Source of the DNA: JAXMAR01 sp046350295
GTDB taxonomy: Bacteria; Planctomycetota; Planctomycetia; Gemmatales; Gemmataceae
Assembly (NCBI GenBank): GCA_046350295.1
Contig: JAXMAR010000014.1
Span: 62,001-126,000, forward strand
Direction of reading: 5' to 3'
DNA: 64,000 bases
The notes below the pieces were generated by a model that made no database searches, was not told the origin of the DNA, and saw only the letters and a program-made list of their open reading frames with translations. Numbering within the stretch: the first letter of the stretch is position 1; every line of letters begins with the position of its first letter. Below are positions 40,229 through 48,555 of this stretch, piece after piece. The translations under genes were made by a program, and so were the position numbers.

Positions 40229-40845
40229 CAGCTTCTGAGGCGATGAAGGCGATTGAGAGCCTGGAGTTCTCGGCAGCAGTGAACGTTGCAAGCACCTATA
40301 AGACTTTCCTCCGCGTCATGGGCAACCAGCCCGCAGTAAGGGTGCTTGCCAACGAAATGGCGAACCGTCAGGTTGTGTACGCGGTTCTGCGGAGGATCCT
40401 ACAGCTCTGCCATGTCCCCCGTGAGCCAGGACTTGAACATCCCGCCGATTCTGCTCTTGCTGCGTACCTGTGGTTATTATCTACGCGAGCTCCATTCCTC
40501 GGTTCGGTCGCTGCCAATCTCGTACTGTCGAGCGAGGGATGTTGGTGGGCTCGAAAAATGGCGAAGGGGCTAGTGGAGTCGGCTCTGACGGAAGCCCGTT
40601 CGACGGTCATTAAAAACATATCGTGGAACGAGGCGAAATTCACCAAGCCAGATTACTCGGTAGCGGGCGAATCTGAGGTTCAAAAACGCCCATTCATCAT
40701 GCAGTGTACGCAATGCGGTGCTCCCGAGGCGGCAGATAATCTGGAGATCCTCTTCCCTTCGAATGAAAACAGGATCACGGACTATTTCCGCAATTCCGAT
40801 TCGCGGACCTATACGAATCGGCTTGAGCAGGGAGTGATGGTATGA
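40225..40845 (+). CDS. Hypothetical protein (middle gene of cargo operon)
   Basis: A 206-residue protein with no recognised domain. It has a helical N-terminal part (ASEAMKAIESLEFSAAVNVA, VVYAVLRRILQLCHV) and a short C-terminal CTQCGAPEAADN segment that could bind a metal but has only one CxxC. The start ATG overlaps the previous stop by four bases and its own stop overlaps the next start, so all three genes are translationally coupled. Low-GC composition matches the flanking cargo genes. Confidence 0.65.
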   Translation: MTASEAMKAIESLEFSAAVNVASTYKTFLRVMGNQPAVRVLANEMANRQVVYAVLRRILQLCHVPREPGLEHPADSALAAYLWLLSTRAPFLGSVAANLVLSSEGCWWARKMAKGLVESALTEARSTVIKNISWNEAKFTKPDYSVAGESEVQKRPFIMQCTQCGAPEAADNLEILFPSNENRITDYFRNSDSRTYTNRLEQGVMV

Positions 40846-41303
40846 TCCGACACGTTTGGACAATCATGTGTCGGTTTGCTGTGAATAATGCCGACACCAA
40901 CAATACGTCCCTCATTGAAGTTCTTGAGGAACTGACCATACCGGTCCCCATGCCCGCTCAACCGGCAATGGGTATGATCCCTGCGATGTTTGACGTGGTG
41001 TCGTTATGGTGTAGAGAAGATCCTAACCAACCCGCTCGCGGATTTGGTCGCATGTCGCTCGTTGCTCCAGGAGGGGCCGAATTGATGGTACACGACTATG
41101 AGGTCAATCTCGAGGACCTGGGCCGGGTGCGACAGAATGTCCGAATGGTCGGATTTCCAACTCAATCGCCGGGACGTTACACTTTCCGCGTCGAACAACG
41201 AGAGCAAGAGACCATGCCCTGGACGGAATGCGCATCACTTCCCATCGAAGTCAAGATCGTTCGTCCCGAAACAGCGGGCCAAGGAAACGGACAAGCCCAC
41301 TGA
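40842..41303 (+). CDS. DUF6941-like protein
   Basis: A 153-residue protein whose pattern (FAVNNADTNNTSLIEVLEEL, MFDVVSLWCREDP, PGRYTFRVEQRE) fits the DUF6941 family, beta-sandwich-like proteins of unknown function that are scattered among bacteria. It is the third gene of the coupled cargo operon. It ends just before the histidine phosphatase gene on the opposite strand. A link to defence or toxin immunity is possible but not shown. Confidence 0.68.
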   Translation: MIRHVWTIMCRFAVNNADTNNTSLIEVLEELTIPVPMPAQPAMGMIPAMFDVVSLWCREDPNQPARGFGRMSLVAPGGAELMVHDYEVNLEDLGRVRQNVRMVGFPTQSPGRYTFRVEQREQETMPWTECASLPIEVKIVRPETAGQGNGQAH

Positions 41304-41331
41304 AAAGGCCGATCCGCGCTCGTCTCCATCG

Positions 41332-41874
41332 TCACTCCGCCGCATCCCCAAACATCAACCGCTGCCCCAAATTCCTCAACGTCACCCCATCCCCAGAAAA
41401 CGTCAACACCCACACCCGATCAAAGTCCTTCCCCCGCCAGCGCGGCGTCTCCTTCACGCCAAACGCCTTCGCCACGTCCTCGATCGCCGTGTGCTCCCAG
41501 CAGATCAGCACCGTCTTCCCCTCGTACTCCCGCTTCGTCTTGATCTCCTCCACCATCTTCAGGTAATCGCTGTGCGAATACACGATCACCTTCTGCATCA
41601 GCGCCGCCGCCACCGGCGCCACCGTCTCCACCGGCCGCTTCGACGGCCTCTTCATCGTGCTCTTCTGCGCATACACCGCCACCGGCCGTCCCTTCTCGAG
41701 CACCTCCGCCCGCTCGAGAAAATAGACCGCCAGCGCCGCCGCCCGCTCCCGCCCCCGCGCCGACAAATGCTCATCCTCCCCCTTCTCCGCATGCCGGATG
41801 ATGAGCACCTGCCCCGGCATCGCCAGAGCGCCGCTTCCCGCCAGCAACAGCGCGATCGCCAACACACGAGCCAT
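41332..41874 (-). CDS. Secreted histidine-phosphatase superfamily protein
   Basis: A 180-residue protein with a signal peptide (MARVLAIALLLAGSGALA) and the branch-1 histidine phosphatase core: VLIIRHAEKG (R27, H28), LSARGRERAAALAVYF, and ICWEHTAIEDVAKAFGV with the second catalytic His. It probably hydrolyses a phosphate ester outside the cytoplasm. It lies on the minus strand inside the phage-like module, together with two TIGR03066-type genes, as part of an inserted block flanked by repeats. Confidence 0.85.
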   Translation of the reverse strand: MARVLAIALLLAGSGALAMPGQVLIIRHAEKGEDEHLSARGRERAAALAVYFLERAEVLEKGRPVAVYAQKSTMKRPSKRPVETVAPVAAALMQKVIVYSHSDYLKMVEEIKTKREYEGKTVLICWEHTAIEDVAKAFGVKETPRWRGKDFDRVWVLTFSGDGVTLRNLGQRLMFGDAAE

Positions 41875-41885
41875 TGCCGCCTCCT

Positions 41886-41968
41886 TGGCTATCAGCTATC
41901 AGCTCTCAGCTATCAGCTTTCAGCCAATCCAAAAGCTGATAGCTGATAGCTGTTAGCTGATAGCTCTC
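41886..41968. repeat. Inverted heptamer arrays (GCTATCA)
   Basis: Tandem GCTATCA/GCTCTCA/GCTTTCA units followed after a short loop by TGATAGC units, so the array can form a large hairpin. It separates the phosphatase from the TIGR03066-type gene. Confidence 0.9.
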
Positions 41969-41971
41969 GCG

Positions 41972-42328
41972 TCACTTCACCCGCTTGAACTCCATCTTCT
42001 TCCCCTTCTCCTCCGCCGGCTGGATCACCAGCACGTCCGCGGTGAGCTTCTCGATGGTCCCCATCTTCGTCTCGGTCTTGCCGTCCTTCTCGAAGGTCAC
42101 CGTGATCTTGTCGTCCTTGACCTTGTAGGTCCCGTCCATCTTGTGCTCCGTGCCGTCAATCGTGTGCACGATGTGCAGCTTTCCTCCCTTGGTGAACGTC
42201 GCTTTCACGACGTCCTTGTCCTTGCCGGTCTCCCACGTCCCGACCAGCTTCTTCGCCTCGATCGCCCCGGCCTGCACCGTCAACCCGGCCGCGACAAACA
42301 GACACACCATCGCAATAACGTAACGCAT
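41972..42328 (-). CDS. TIGR03066-type secreted lipocalin-like protein
   Basis: A 118-residue secreted protein (signal MRYVIAMVCLFVAAGLTVQA) with a single lipocalin-like beta-barrel domain: LVGTWETGKDKDVVKATFTK, HKMDGTYKVKDDKITVTFEK and MGTIEKLTADVLVI. This pattern belongs to a Gemmata-expanded paralogous family (TIGR03066) of unknown function. A paralogue lies next to it at 42479-42871 on the same strand. Both are inside the phage-like module. Confidence 0.85.
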   Translation of the reverse strand: MRYVIAMVCLFVAAGLTVQAGAIEAKKLVGTWETGKDKDVVKATFTKGGKLHIVHTIDGTEHKMDGTYKVKDDKITVTFEKDGKTETKMGTIEKLTADVLVIQPAEEKGKKMEFKRVK

Positions 42329-42416
42329 TCCAAACTCCTTCGAGAAAAGATGTGGCGACTTACTCTTCCCTTCCGTGCCTTCCGGTTGTATTGCCCTACT
42401 TCTTCTTCCGCTTGCC

Positions 42417-42462
42417 TCCCCTCTCCCCTTCCGTTAGGGGGAGAGGGGCCGGGGGTGAGGGG
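42417..42462. repeat. GC-rich REP-like palindrome (CCCTCTCCCC family)
   Basis: CCCCTCTCCCCTTCCGTTAG followed by a GGGGGAGAGGGG arm and GGGGGTGAGGGGG tail. Related to 49207-49251 and to the insert within terL at about 36045-36085. Confidence 0.85.
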
Positions 42463-42478
42463 GTTGCCTGCATGACCC

Positions 42479-42871
42479 CTACTTCTTCTTCCTCTCCCAC
42501 GGTCCGCTCAACAGCGCCTCCGACCGTCCCTTGTTCGAATCCTTCACCTTGGTGAACGTCAGCTTGTCCCCCTCGAGCTTCCATTTGTACGTCCCCGTCT
42601 TGTCGGCCGCGTCCGGCGACAGGAACTTCCCCTTCTCGTCCGTGATCTCCATCTGGTCCTTCGTCACCTTGTACGTCCCTTCCAGCCCGAGCTCCCCATC
42701 CCGCTCCACCTTGAACTTCCCCTTCCCGTCGAGATGAATCGTCCACACCGCGTCATCATCCAGCTTCCGGCTGAACGCCCCCTTCACCCCGCCCCCCGTC
42801 TCCCCCGCCTGGATCAGACCCATTGTTAGCGCAAACACGCCAAAAGCCAAGCCAGAGCGCAAGAATCGCAT
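42479..42871 (-). CDS. TIGR03066-type secreted protein, paralogue
   Basis: A 130-residue paralogue of the preceding protein: signal MRFLRSGLAFGVFALTMGLI, then DAVWTIHLDGKGKFKVERDG, GLEGTYKVTKDQMEITDEKG and GTYKWKLEGDKLTFTKVKDS. GGAGGAGG lies upstream of ATG 42871. The two genes form a tandem pair typical of a locally expanding family. The region between it and the prohead protease (42872-43099) contains TTCTCC-type heptamers and no supported gene. Confidence 0.82.
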   Translation of the reverse strand: MRFLRSGLAFGVFALTMGLIQAGETGGGVKGAFSRKLDDDAVWTIHLDGKGKFKVERDGELGLEGTYKVTKDQMEITDEKGKFLSPDAADKTGTYKWKLEGDKLTFTKVKDSNKGRSEALLSGPWERKKK

Positions 42872-43024
42872 CGCTTCCTCCTCCAGTAGCGGGCGCCACT
42901 CCGTGCGCCGTCGCAGTATGAAATGAACGACCGCCGAGCGAACTACCAACCTCGCGTTCCGGCGCCGCAGAGGAGACAATAAGGGAAGGAGGGGCGAGCG
43001 TCGAGGCATAAGCCCGATGCGTCC

Positions 43025-43075
43025 ACCACCCAATTCCTCATTCCCCGTTCCCCGTTCTCGGTTCTTCATTTCTGC
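43025..43075. repeat. TTCCCCG/TTCTTCA heptamer array
   Basis: Degenerate seven-base units (ATTCCTC, ATTCCCC, GTTCCCC, GTTCTCG, GTTCTTC) immediately before the prohead protease gene. Confidence 0.7.
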
Positions 43076-43099
43076 ACTGGATTCCCCAACGAGGTGCCC

Positions 43100-43900
43100 A
43101 TGTCCCAGCTCCCCTTCCCCATGCCCATGACCGACCGCCAGGCTGCCACCCTCGACGCCCGCCTCATGTCTCTTCCCGACGACTTCCAGCCGCGCCGCCT
43201 CACCCTCAGCGCCGCCCCCACGCCGCAGCCCGAAGGCCGCTCCGACATCTCCTGGATCACCACCGAGGCCCCCGACCGCCAGGGGGACGTCGTCCTCGCC
43301 GCCGGCATGGACGACGCCTACTTCCGCCTCAACCCCATCGTCACCCTGAACCACGACTACAGCCGCCCGCCCGTCGGCCGCTCCCTCTGGCGCAAGCTCA
43401 CGCACGACAACCGCCAGACCGGCGTCAAAGCCAAGACCTACTACCCGCCGCGCCCCGCCGACTGGGCCCAAGGCCCCTGGCTCCCCGACCTCGCCTACGG
43501 CCTCCTGCAGGCCGGGCTCCTCAACGCCAAGTCCATCGGCTTCCTCCCTCTCAAGGTCCGCGCCCCGACAACGGACGAGATCCGCGCCAACCCCGCCTGG
43601 AGAACCGTCCGCTCCGTCGTCGAGCACTGGCTCCTCCTCGAATACGCCTGCTGCTACCTCCCCATGCAGCCCGAAGCCGTCGTCGACCAGATTGACAGCA
43701 TCCCCGTGCAGCTGCACGCCACCAACGCCGCGCAGCTGCAAGCGTCACGCACATTTTCCATTGACCAACATAACGCCACGAGCCGCGCGCGCGAGAATAT
43801 GTTCGCCGAAGTCCTTGCCTTCCTTAACTCTCCGCGCTTCCCTCAACTTCTCAACCAACGTCTACAACGGACCTATCAAAAACATATCGGCATCGTTTAA
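43100..43900 (+). CDS. HK97-type prohead protease
   Basis: A 266-residue S78-family protease that processes the capsid scaffold. The core runs ISWITTEAPDRQGDVVLAAG, VTLNHDYSRPPVGRSLW with His85 and LLNAKSIGFLPLKVRAP with Ser145, the expected His/Ser catalytic order. LLEYACCYLPM follows. The last about 45 residues (FAEVLAFLNSPRFPQLLNQR) look like translated heptamer repeat and may have replaced the original stop. ATG 43100 is chosen over GTG 43094. It lies directly upstream of the capsid gene, the usual order in HK97-like modules. Confidence 0.85.
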   Translation: MSQLPFPMPMTDRQAATLDARLMSLPDDFQPRRLTLSAAPTPQPEGRSDISWITTEAPDRQGDVVLAAGMDDAYFRLNPIVTLNHDYSRPPVGRSLWRKLTHDNRQTGVKAKTYYPPRPADWAQGPWLPDLAYGLLQAGLLNAKSIGFLPLKVRAPTTDEIRANPAWRTVRSVVEHWLLLEYACCYLPMQPEAVVDQIDSIPVQLHATNAAQLQASRTFSIDQHNATSRARENMFAEVLAFLNSPRFPQLLNQRLQRTYQKHIGIV

Positions 43901-44143
43901 GATCAGGATATGGAGATGACACAACCAACGAACGCGACGCCCAACCAAGAAACATAACGTCTCGCCAGACCCCCAAATTGGAAATTGCTAATTGTCATTT
44001 GTCAATTGTCAATTTCCCGTGCGAGAACATCTCGCCGTCTTCGGCGCCGCGCCCGCCGCGTTCTTCGAACTGCGGCTAAACAACAAACCACGCACCCGCC
44101 ACCAGTCACCAGCCACCACTCACCACTCACCAAGCACCCCGCC
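43901..44143. other. Intergenic region of stacked repeats upstream of the capsid gene
   Basis: No gene is supported. 43973-44020 carries AATTGTC-type heptamers, 44045-44080 a copy of the GTTTAGCC palindrome (in reverse orientation) and 44101-44132 CACTCACC units ending 11 bases before the capsid ATG. Confidence 0.75.
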
Positions 44144-45352
44144 ATGACCCCCATCACCACCGACCCCGTCCCCGTCACGCCCCAGGCCAACGCCGACTGG
44201 CTCCCCGTCCTCACCCGCGCCCTCGATGACTCGCTCGACCGCGCCTTCGCCGGCCTCAAATCGCCCAAGGCCCACGGCTGGCAGCCCGCCGCCATCCCCA
44301 CGGCCGACGACCCCCGCGCCGGCTTCAAGTCCCTCGGCGAATTCGCCCTCGCCGTCCGCCACGCCTGCCAGCCCGGCAACCGCCCCGACGACCGCCTGGC
44401 GCAGAAAGCGGCCGCGGGCATGGGCGAGGCCTTCGGCTCCGACGGCGGCTTCCTCGTCCCGCCCGAGTTCGCCGCCAAGCTCCTCGAACGCGTCTACGCC
44501 GATACCTCCCTCCTCGGCATGACCGACTCCTACACCATCGCCGGCAACTCCATCTCCTTCCCCCGCAACGCCGAGACGAGCCGGGCCAACGGCTCGCGCT
44601 GGGGCGGCGTCCGCGCCTACTGGCGCGAGGAAGGCGACCAGGCCACCGCCTCCAAGCCCACCTTCGGCCGCATCCAGCTCAATCTCCACAAGCTCTTCGT
44701 CCTCATCCACGCCTCCGACGAGCTCCTCGCCGACGTCCAGGGCCTCGCACTCGAGCAGTACCTCCTCCGCGTCGCCTCCGAGGAGATCAACTTCGTCGTC
44801 GGCGATTCCATCATCAACGGCTCCGGCGCCGGCCAGCCGCGCGGCATCATGGGCAGCAACTGCCTCATCACCGTCAGCAAGGAATCCGGCCAGGCCGCCG
44901 CCACCATCCAGTCGGAAAACATCGTCAACATGTGGTCCCGCCTCTGGGCCCCCTGCCGCCAGAACGCCGTCTGGCTCATCAACCAGGACGTCGAGCCCCA
45001 GCTCCACTCGATGACCGTCGGCTCCGGCTCCGCCACCACGCTCGCCTACCTCCCGCCCGGCGGCCTCTCCACCAAGCCCTACGCCACCCTCCTCGGCCGG
45101 CCCGTCCTCCCCGTCGAATGGTGCGCCACCCTCGGCACGACCGGCGACATCCTCCTCGTCGACCTCCAGCACTACGTCACCATCAACCGCGGCATCGAAA
45201 GCCAGATGTCCATCCACCTCCGCTTCGACTACGACGAATCGACCTTCCGCTTCATCTTCCGCGTCGACGGCCAACCCTGGTGGGCCGCCGCCCTGACGCC
45301 CTACAAGGGCTCGAACACGCAGAGCTGCTTCGTCGCCCTGCAAACGCGGTAA
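44144..45352 (+). CDS. HK97-fold major capsid protein
   Basis: A 402-residue HK97 gp5-like protein. The N-terminal region (about 1-100) is scaffold-like and charged; the capsid domain begins at GEAFGSDGGFLVPPEFAAKL and includes SISFPRNAETSRANGSRWG, KLFVLIHASDELLADV, INFVVGDSIINGSGAGQPRG, QNAVWLINQDVEPQL and LGRPVLPVEWCATLG. It would form the icosahedral shell after prohead protease processing. The ORF is intact, in contrast to terL and portal. No decoration or encapsulin targeting motif is obvious. Confidence 0.93.
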   Translation: MTPITTDPVPVTPQANADWLPVLTRALDDSLDRAFAGLKSPKAHGWQPAAIPTADDPRAGFKSLGEFALAVRHACQPGNRPDDRLAQKAAAGMGEAFGSDGGFLVPPEFAAKLLERVYADTSLLGMTDSYTIAGNSISFPRNAETSRANGSRWGGVRAYWREEGDQATASKPTFGRIQLNLHKLFVLIHASDELLADVQGLALEQYLLRVASEEINFVVGDSIINGSGAGQPRGIMGSNCLITVSKESGQAAATIQSENIVNMWSRLWAPCRQNAVWLINQDVEPQLHSMTVGSGSATTLAYLPPGGLSTKPYATLLGRPVLPVEWCATLGTTGDILLVDLQHYVTINRGIESQMSIHLRFDYDESTFRFIFRVDGQPWWAAALTPYKGSNTQSCFVALQTR

Positions 45353-45355
45353 AAC

Positions 45356-45750
45356 GATCCGATCGTTTAGCCGCAGTTCGCAGAACACGGCGGACGTTAC
45401 GCCGCAGACAACCGAGTTCATCTCTCCGACCTCGCGACACGGCCGTCGCGAGCCCTCTCCGCGGGTCGGCACGCTCCACCTACCTCCACGCCACCGGAGC
45501 CCTGCTCGCCGCCCCGCGTTTCACCCCCCCTCGCGCGCCGACCGGCTCCGGCGCGCGAGGGCCATGTCTCTCCCCGAGCCACTTTGATGGGTGGCACGTT
45601 GATGGGTGGCACGCCGGCGTGGGGTTGTCGCGCGGGGCAGCCACGCCCTTCGAAGACTCAGGCTTCGAAGACTCAGGGCGTGCCACCCACCCACCACCCA
45701 CCAGCCACCACTCACCACCAACCACTCACCAACAACCACTCACCAAAGCC
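45356..45750. other. Intergenic repeat block downstream of the capsid gene
   Basis: About 400 bases without a supported gene: a GTTTAGCC palindrome at 45364-45395, an inverted GGGTGGCACGCC-type element at about 45590-45690, then CACTCACC units to 45747, which abut the ATG of the next gene. Confidence 0.75.
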
Positions 45751-46236
45751 ATGAAACTCATCGAGAAGGCCCAGATCACCGCCGGCTTCGTCCCCCTCGA
45801 CCTCCAGACCCAGCGCGACGGCGATTGGGTCGGCATGCAGGACTACAACCACCTCACCATCGTCTTCTACAAGGGCGTCGGCACGGCCAACGACGACCCG
45901 ATCGTCACCCTCCAGCAGGCCCAGGACAACAGCGGCACGGGCGCCAAGGCCCTCACCTTCACCGAGATCTGGCGCAAGCAAGCCTCCGACGTGCAAACCG
46001 TCGCTCAGTTCACGAAGACCACGCAGTCCGCCGCCAACACCTACACGACGACCGCCGCCGCCAGCCAGGCCATCTGGGTCCTCGAAATCGACGCCGACAT
46101 GCTCGACGTCGACGGCGGCTTCAAGTACGTCCGCCTCACCCTCAACGACATCGGCTCCAACCCTCAGCTCGGCTGCGTCCTCTACATCCTCACCGAGCCA
46201 CGCTTCGCCGACGCCACCCCGCCCACCGCCCTGTAA
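45751..46236 (+). CDS. Phage-module structural-like protein, unknown
   Basis: A 161-residue beta-rich protein: KLIEKAQITAGFVPLDLQTQ, YNHLTIVFYKGVGTANDDPI, GAKALTFTEIWRKQASDVQT and LDVDGGFKYVRLTLNDIGSN. It resembles small proteins that follow the capsid gene in other siphovirus-like clusters (capsid decoration or tail-tube-like), but I cannot assign a family. It follows the capsid gene and precedes a REP element. No signal peptide is present. Confidence 0.72.
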   Translation: MKLIEKAQITAGFVPLDLQTQRDGDWVGMQDYNHLTIVFYKGVGTANDDPIVTLQQAQDNSGTGAKALTFTEIWRKQASDVQTVAQFTKTTQSAANTYTTTAAASQAIWVLEIDADMLDVDGGFKYVRLTLNDIGSNPQLGCVLYILTEPRFADATPPTAL

Positions 46237-46244
46237 CCATCGAC

Positions 46245-46359
46245 GGCGAGCCGGGCGGCGTAAGCCCCCGGAGTAGAGCCTTCGGTTTCCGTCTCCTCCA
46301 GGAGAGACCGCGCCGGTTTCCGTCGCGCTCCTCCGGGGGCTCACGCCACCCGGCTCGCC
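46245..46359. repeat. Palindromic GGCGAGCCGGGCGGCG element, copy 1
   Basis: Arms GGCGAGCCGGGCGGCG with CCCCCGGA and their complements at 46332-46359, about 115 bases in total. Copies lie at 47334-47423 and as a half element at 51588-51620. Confidence 0.9.
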
Positions 46360-46457
46360 TGACTGCTCATTGTTCATTCTGCATTCTTCATTCTGCGCAT
46401 CACCGCCAGCGTCGATTCCAGCGGCAACCGCTCCGCCGTCACCGTGGACGCCACCTG

Positions 46458-46754
46458 ATGTTCCCCCGCCACTACTTCGCCGCCCGTTTCTTCGCCCCGC
46501 GCTATTTCCCCGGCGAAATCGCCGTCGCCGTCTCGGGCGCCTTCATCGTCCTCGGCTTCGCCGCCGCCCTTTCCGACAACCTGGAGCTGACCATGAACCA
46601 TTCCCCCGACATCGACCTGACCGCACGGGAAGCGGCGCTCATCGAAAGAAACGCGAGCCACGACGACGTCCTGGCCCTGGACGCCGAGCACGCCGACCGC
46701 CTCGACCTCACCGCCGCCGCCGACCCGGACCTCCTCCTCACGATGCAGGAGTGA
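46458..46754 (+). CDS. Small hypothetical protein with one membrane helix
   Basis: A 98-residue protein: a basic/aromatic N-terminus (MFPRHYFAARFFAPRYFPG), a hydrophobic stretch (IAVAVSGAFIVLGFAAAL) and an acidic tail (DIDLTAREAALIERNASHDD, LDLTAAADPDLLLTMQE). No family is recognised. It is kept because the frame is coding-like and lies in the module order; the upstream 46360-46457 contains ATTCTTC-type repeats. Confidence 0.5.
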   Translation: MFPRHYFAARFFAPRYFPGEIAVAVSGAFIVLGFAAALSDNLELTMNHSPDIDLTAREAALIERNASHDDVLALDAEHADRLDLTAAADPDLLLTMQE

Positions 46755-46979
46755 AACACGCGGGCGTCAGAGTAGTCGACTCGTCCCGCGCGTCGACAGG
46801 CCCCGCCACAAAGGGCGTCCCCCTCCCCGCGCCCTGGGACCTCGCCTGCTCAAGGACCGAGCACGCTACTCTGACCCCGCCCCCAAGGACTCGCTTCTCA
46901 CCAGTCTCCACTCACCAGCCACCGCTCACCACTCACCAGCCACCACTCACCAGCCACCACTTACCAGCCACCGCTCACC
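46755..46979. other. Intergenic region with inverted CAGAGTAG arms and CACTCACC array
   Basis: GTCAGAGTAG near 46769 and CTACTCTGAC near 46866 form short inverted arms around about 90 bases. From 46898 to 46979 the sequence is CACTCACCAGCC units that end directly at the next ATG. Confidence 0.7.
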
Positions 46980-47329
46980 ATGCCCCCCGAACAAACCCTC
47001 CGCATCATCCGCGCCCAGGACCTGACGTTCCGCTTCCTCCTCGCCCCGCCGCGCGACATCACCGCCTGGACCGTCACCTTCCTCGTCCAGGACAAGCTCG
47101 CCGGCACAAACGCCATCAGCAAAACCGTCGGCTCCGGCATCACGCTGACCGACACCGGCAAAGGCGTTCTCGAAGTCGCCCTCGCCAAGGCCGACACCTC
47201 CGGCCTCACCGTCTCCTCCTCCTCGCCGCCGGCAAAGGCTACGTCTGGGAGCTGAAACGCACCAACGCCGGCCACAACGTCGTCCTCGCCCGCGGCCAGC
47301 TCATCCTCGAACAGGAAGTCGTCGCCTGA
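46980..47329 (+). pseudogene. BppU-like baseplate/receptor-type N-domain protein, frameshifted
   Basis: The first part reads PPEQTLRIIRAQDLTFRFLL, DITAWTVTFLVQDKLAG and GVLEVALAKADTSGLTVSS; the next frame continues with LLLAAGKGYVWELKRTNAGH and VVLARGQLILEQEVVA. An indel near 47222 joins them. The domain pattern (Thr/Ser strands, W at the centre, YVWELKRTNAG) resembles the N-terminal domain of phage BppU-type proteins and small phage proteins of similar fold. Full length is about 115 residues. Confidence 0.65.
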
Positions 47330-47333
47330 CAAC

Positions 47334-47423
47334 GGCGAGCCGGGCGGCGTGAGCCCCCGGAGTGCGCGTCGGACGCGTGACAGGTCGCCGATCGCGCTCC
47401 GGGGCTACGCCGCCCGGCTCGCC
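47334..47423. repeat. Palindromic GGCGAGCCGGGCGGCG element, copy 2
   Basis: 90-base element beginning GGCGAGCCGGGCGGCGTG and ending CGCCCGGCTCGCC, just after the BppU-like gene and just before the connector gene. Confidence 0.9.
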
Positions 47424-47438
47424 TTCCTCGGAGAAACC

Positions 47439-48287
47439 ATGGACCTCCTCACCCGCGAACGCGCCCTCCGCAACATCGCCGGGCTGACAAGCCCCACCGC
47501 AGCCGAATACCTCCTGATCGACAGCCTGATCGCCGCGGTCAGCGAAGCCGTCGAGCGCTACTGCTGCCGCGCCTTCGCCGTCCAGGCCTACGACGAACTT
47601 TACGACGGCAACGACCGCCCCACGCTCTTGCTTCGCAACTTCCCCGTCGTCTCCGTCGAGCGCATCGCCTACGAGCCGGCGCCCGTTCTCACCGTGCAGA
47701 ACACGTCCGCCTCGAACCAACGCGCCTCGATCAAGGTGAGCGCCGACGGCGTGACGCTGACGCGCGTCGCCTCCGGCGTCACGACGAGCGACAGCGTGAC
47801 CTTCGCCGGGGCCGCAACGCTGAGCGCGCTGGCGACCGCCATCGCCGCCGTCGGCAATGGCTGGGGCGCTTCCGTGGCGTCGGGCTACGACAGCTACGCC
47901 TCCGCCGATCTCCGCGCCACCCAGGGCGCCTTCAACGCCAGGGACGCCGCCGCCGACCTGCGCATCCACGTCCGCGAGCTGAGCGCCTTCGACGTGGACG
48001 AAACACGCGGCTACCTGCGCCGCGGCGCGCCCGGTTGCCTCTCGAGTCCGGTCTTCTACGGCGGCCACAACTTCTGGCGCGTCCTCTACACCGCCGGCTT
48101 CGATGTGGTCCCGGACGCCGTCCAGGAAGCCTGCGCCGAATGGGTCGCCGCCCTCTTCTGGCAATCGAAACGCGACCCCGGCCTGACGCAGGAAGCGACC
48201 GTCGGCGTCACCTCGCATGTCGTCCTCCAGGACATGCCCGCCATGGCCCGAACGCTCCTCAGGCCCTATCGCGTGATCCGGATCTGA
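47439..48287 (+). CDS. Phage head-tail connector protein (gp6-like)
   Basis: A 282-residue protein with an N-terminal helical connector region (LIDSLIAAVSEAVERYCCRA with LRNFPVVSVERIAYEP), a variable middle and a C-terminal helical region (VVPDAVQEACAEWVAALFWQ, GLTQEATVGVTSHV). This matches phiE125 gp8/HK97 gp6-type head-tail connectors, which form a ring below the portal. GAG-type ribosome site precedes ATG 47439. It is the only head-completion protein I can name in the module; no tail gene follows. Confidence 0.82.
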   Translation: MDLLTRERALRNIAGLTSPTAAEYLLIDSLIAAVSEAVERYCCRAFAVQAYDELYDGNDRPTLLLRNFPVVSVERIAYEPAPVLTVQNTSASNQRASIKVSADGVTLTRVASGVTTSDSVTFAGAATLSALATAIAAVGNGWGASVASGYDSYASADLRATQGAFNARDAAADLRIHVRELSAFDVDETRGYLRRGAPGCLSSPVFYGGHNFWRVLYTAGFDVVPDAVQEACAEWVAALFWQSKRDPGLTQEATVGVTSHVVLQDMPAMARTLLRPYRVIRI

Positions 48288-48289
48288 AT

Positions 48290-48473
48290 GGGTGGCATGC
48301 TTTTGGGGGTCCTGTCACGGCTCGGTGTAGCGCCAGCTCACACCCCAAAAGCATGCTTGACCGTGCCCCGCAGACAATGCGACAGCGCCAGTCACACGTC
48401 GCGTCAACATGCTTTTGCGGTGCGAGCTGACAGTTCAATGACCCCTGGCCTGACCCGCAAAAGCATGCCACCC
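48290..48473. mobile_element. MITE-like element with GGGTGGCATGCTTTTG terminal inverted repeats
   Basis: 184 bases with about 16-base terminal arms (GGGTGGCATGCTTTTG at the left, CAAAAGCATGCCACCC at the right) and internal CAAAAGCATGC motifs in both orientations. It encodes nothing and sits directly after the connector stop. A second larger member lies at 50849-51145. Confidence 0.8.
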
Positions 48474-48555
48474 AACACGTTGCCCCTGACCCTGACTCCT
48501 GACCCCTCATTCCCGACGCTCGCCCCGCCCCAACCGCTCGCCCCTCGAGCCTCCC

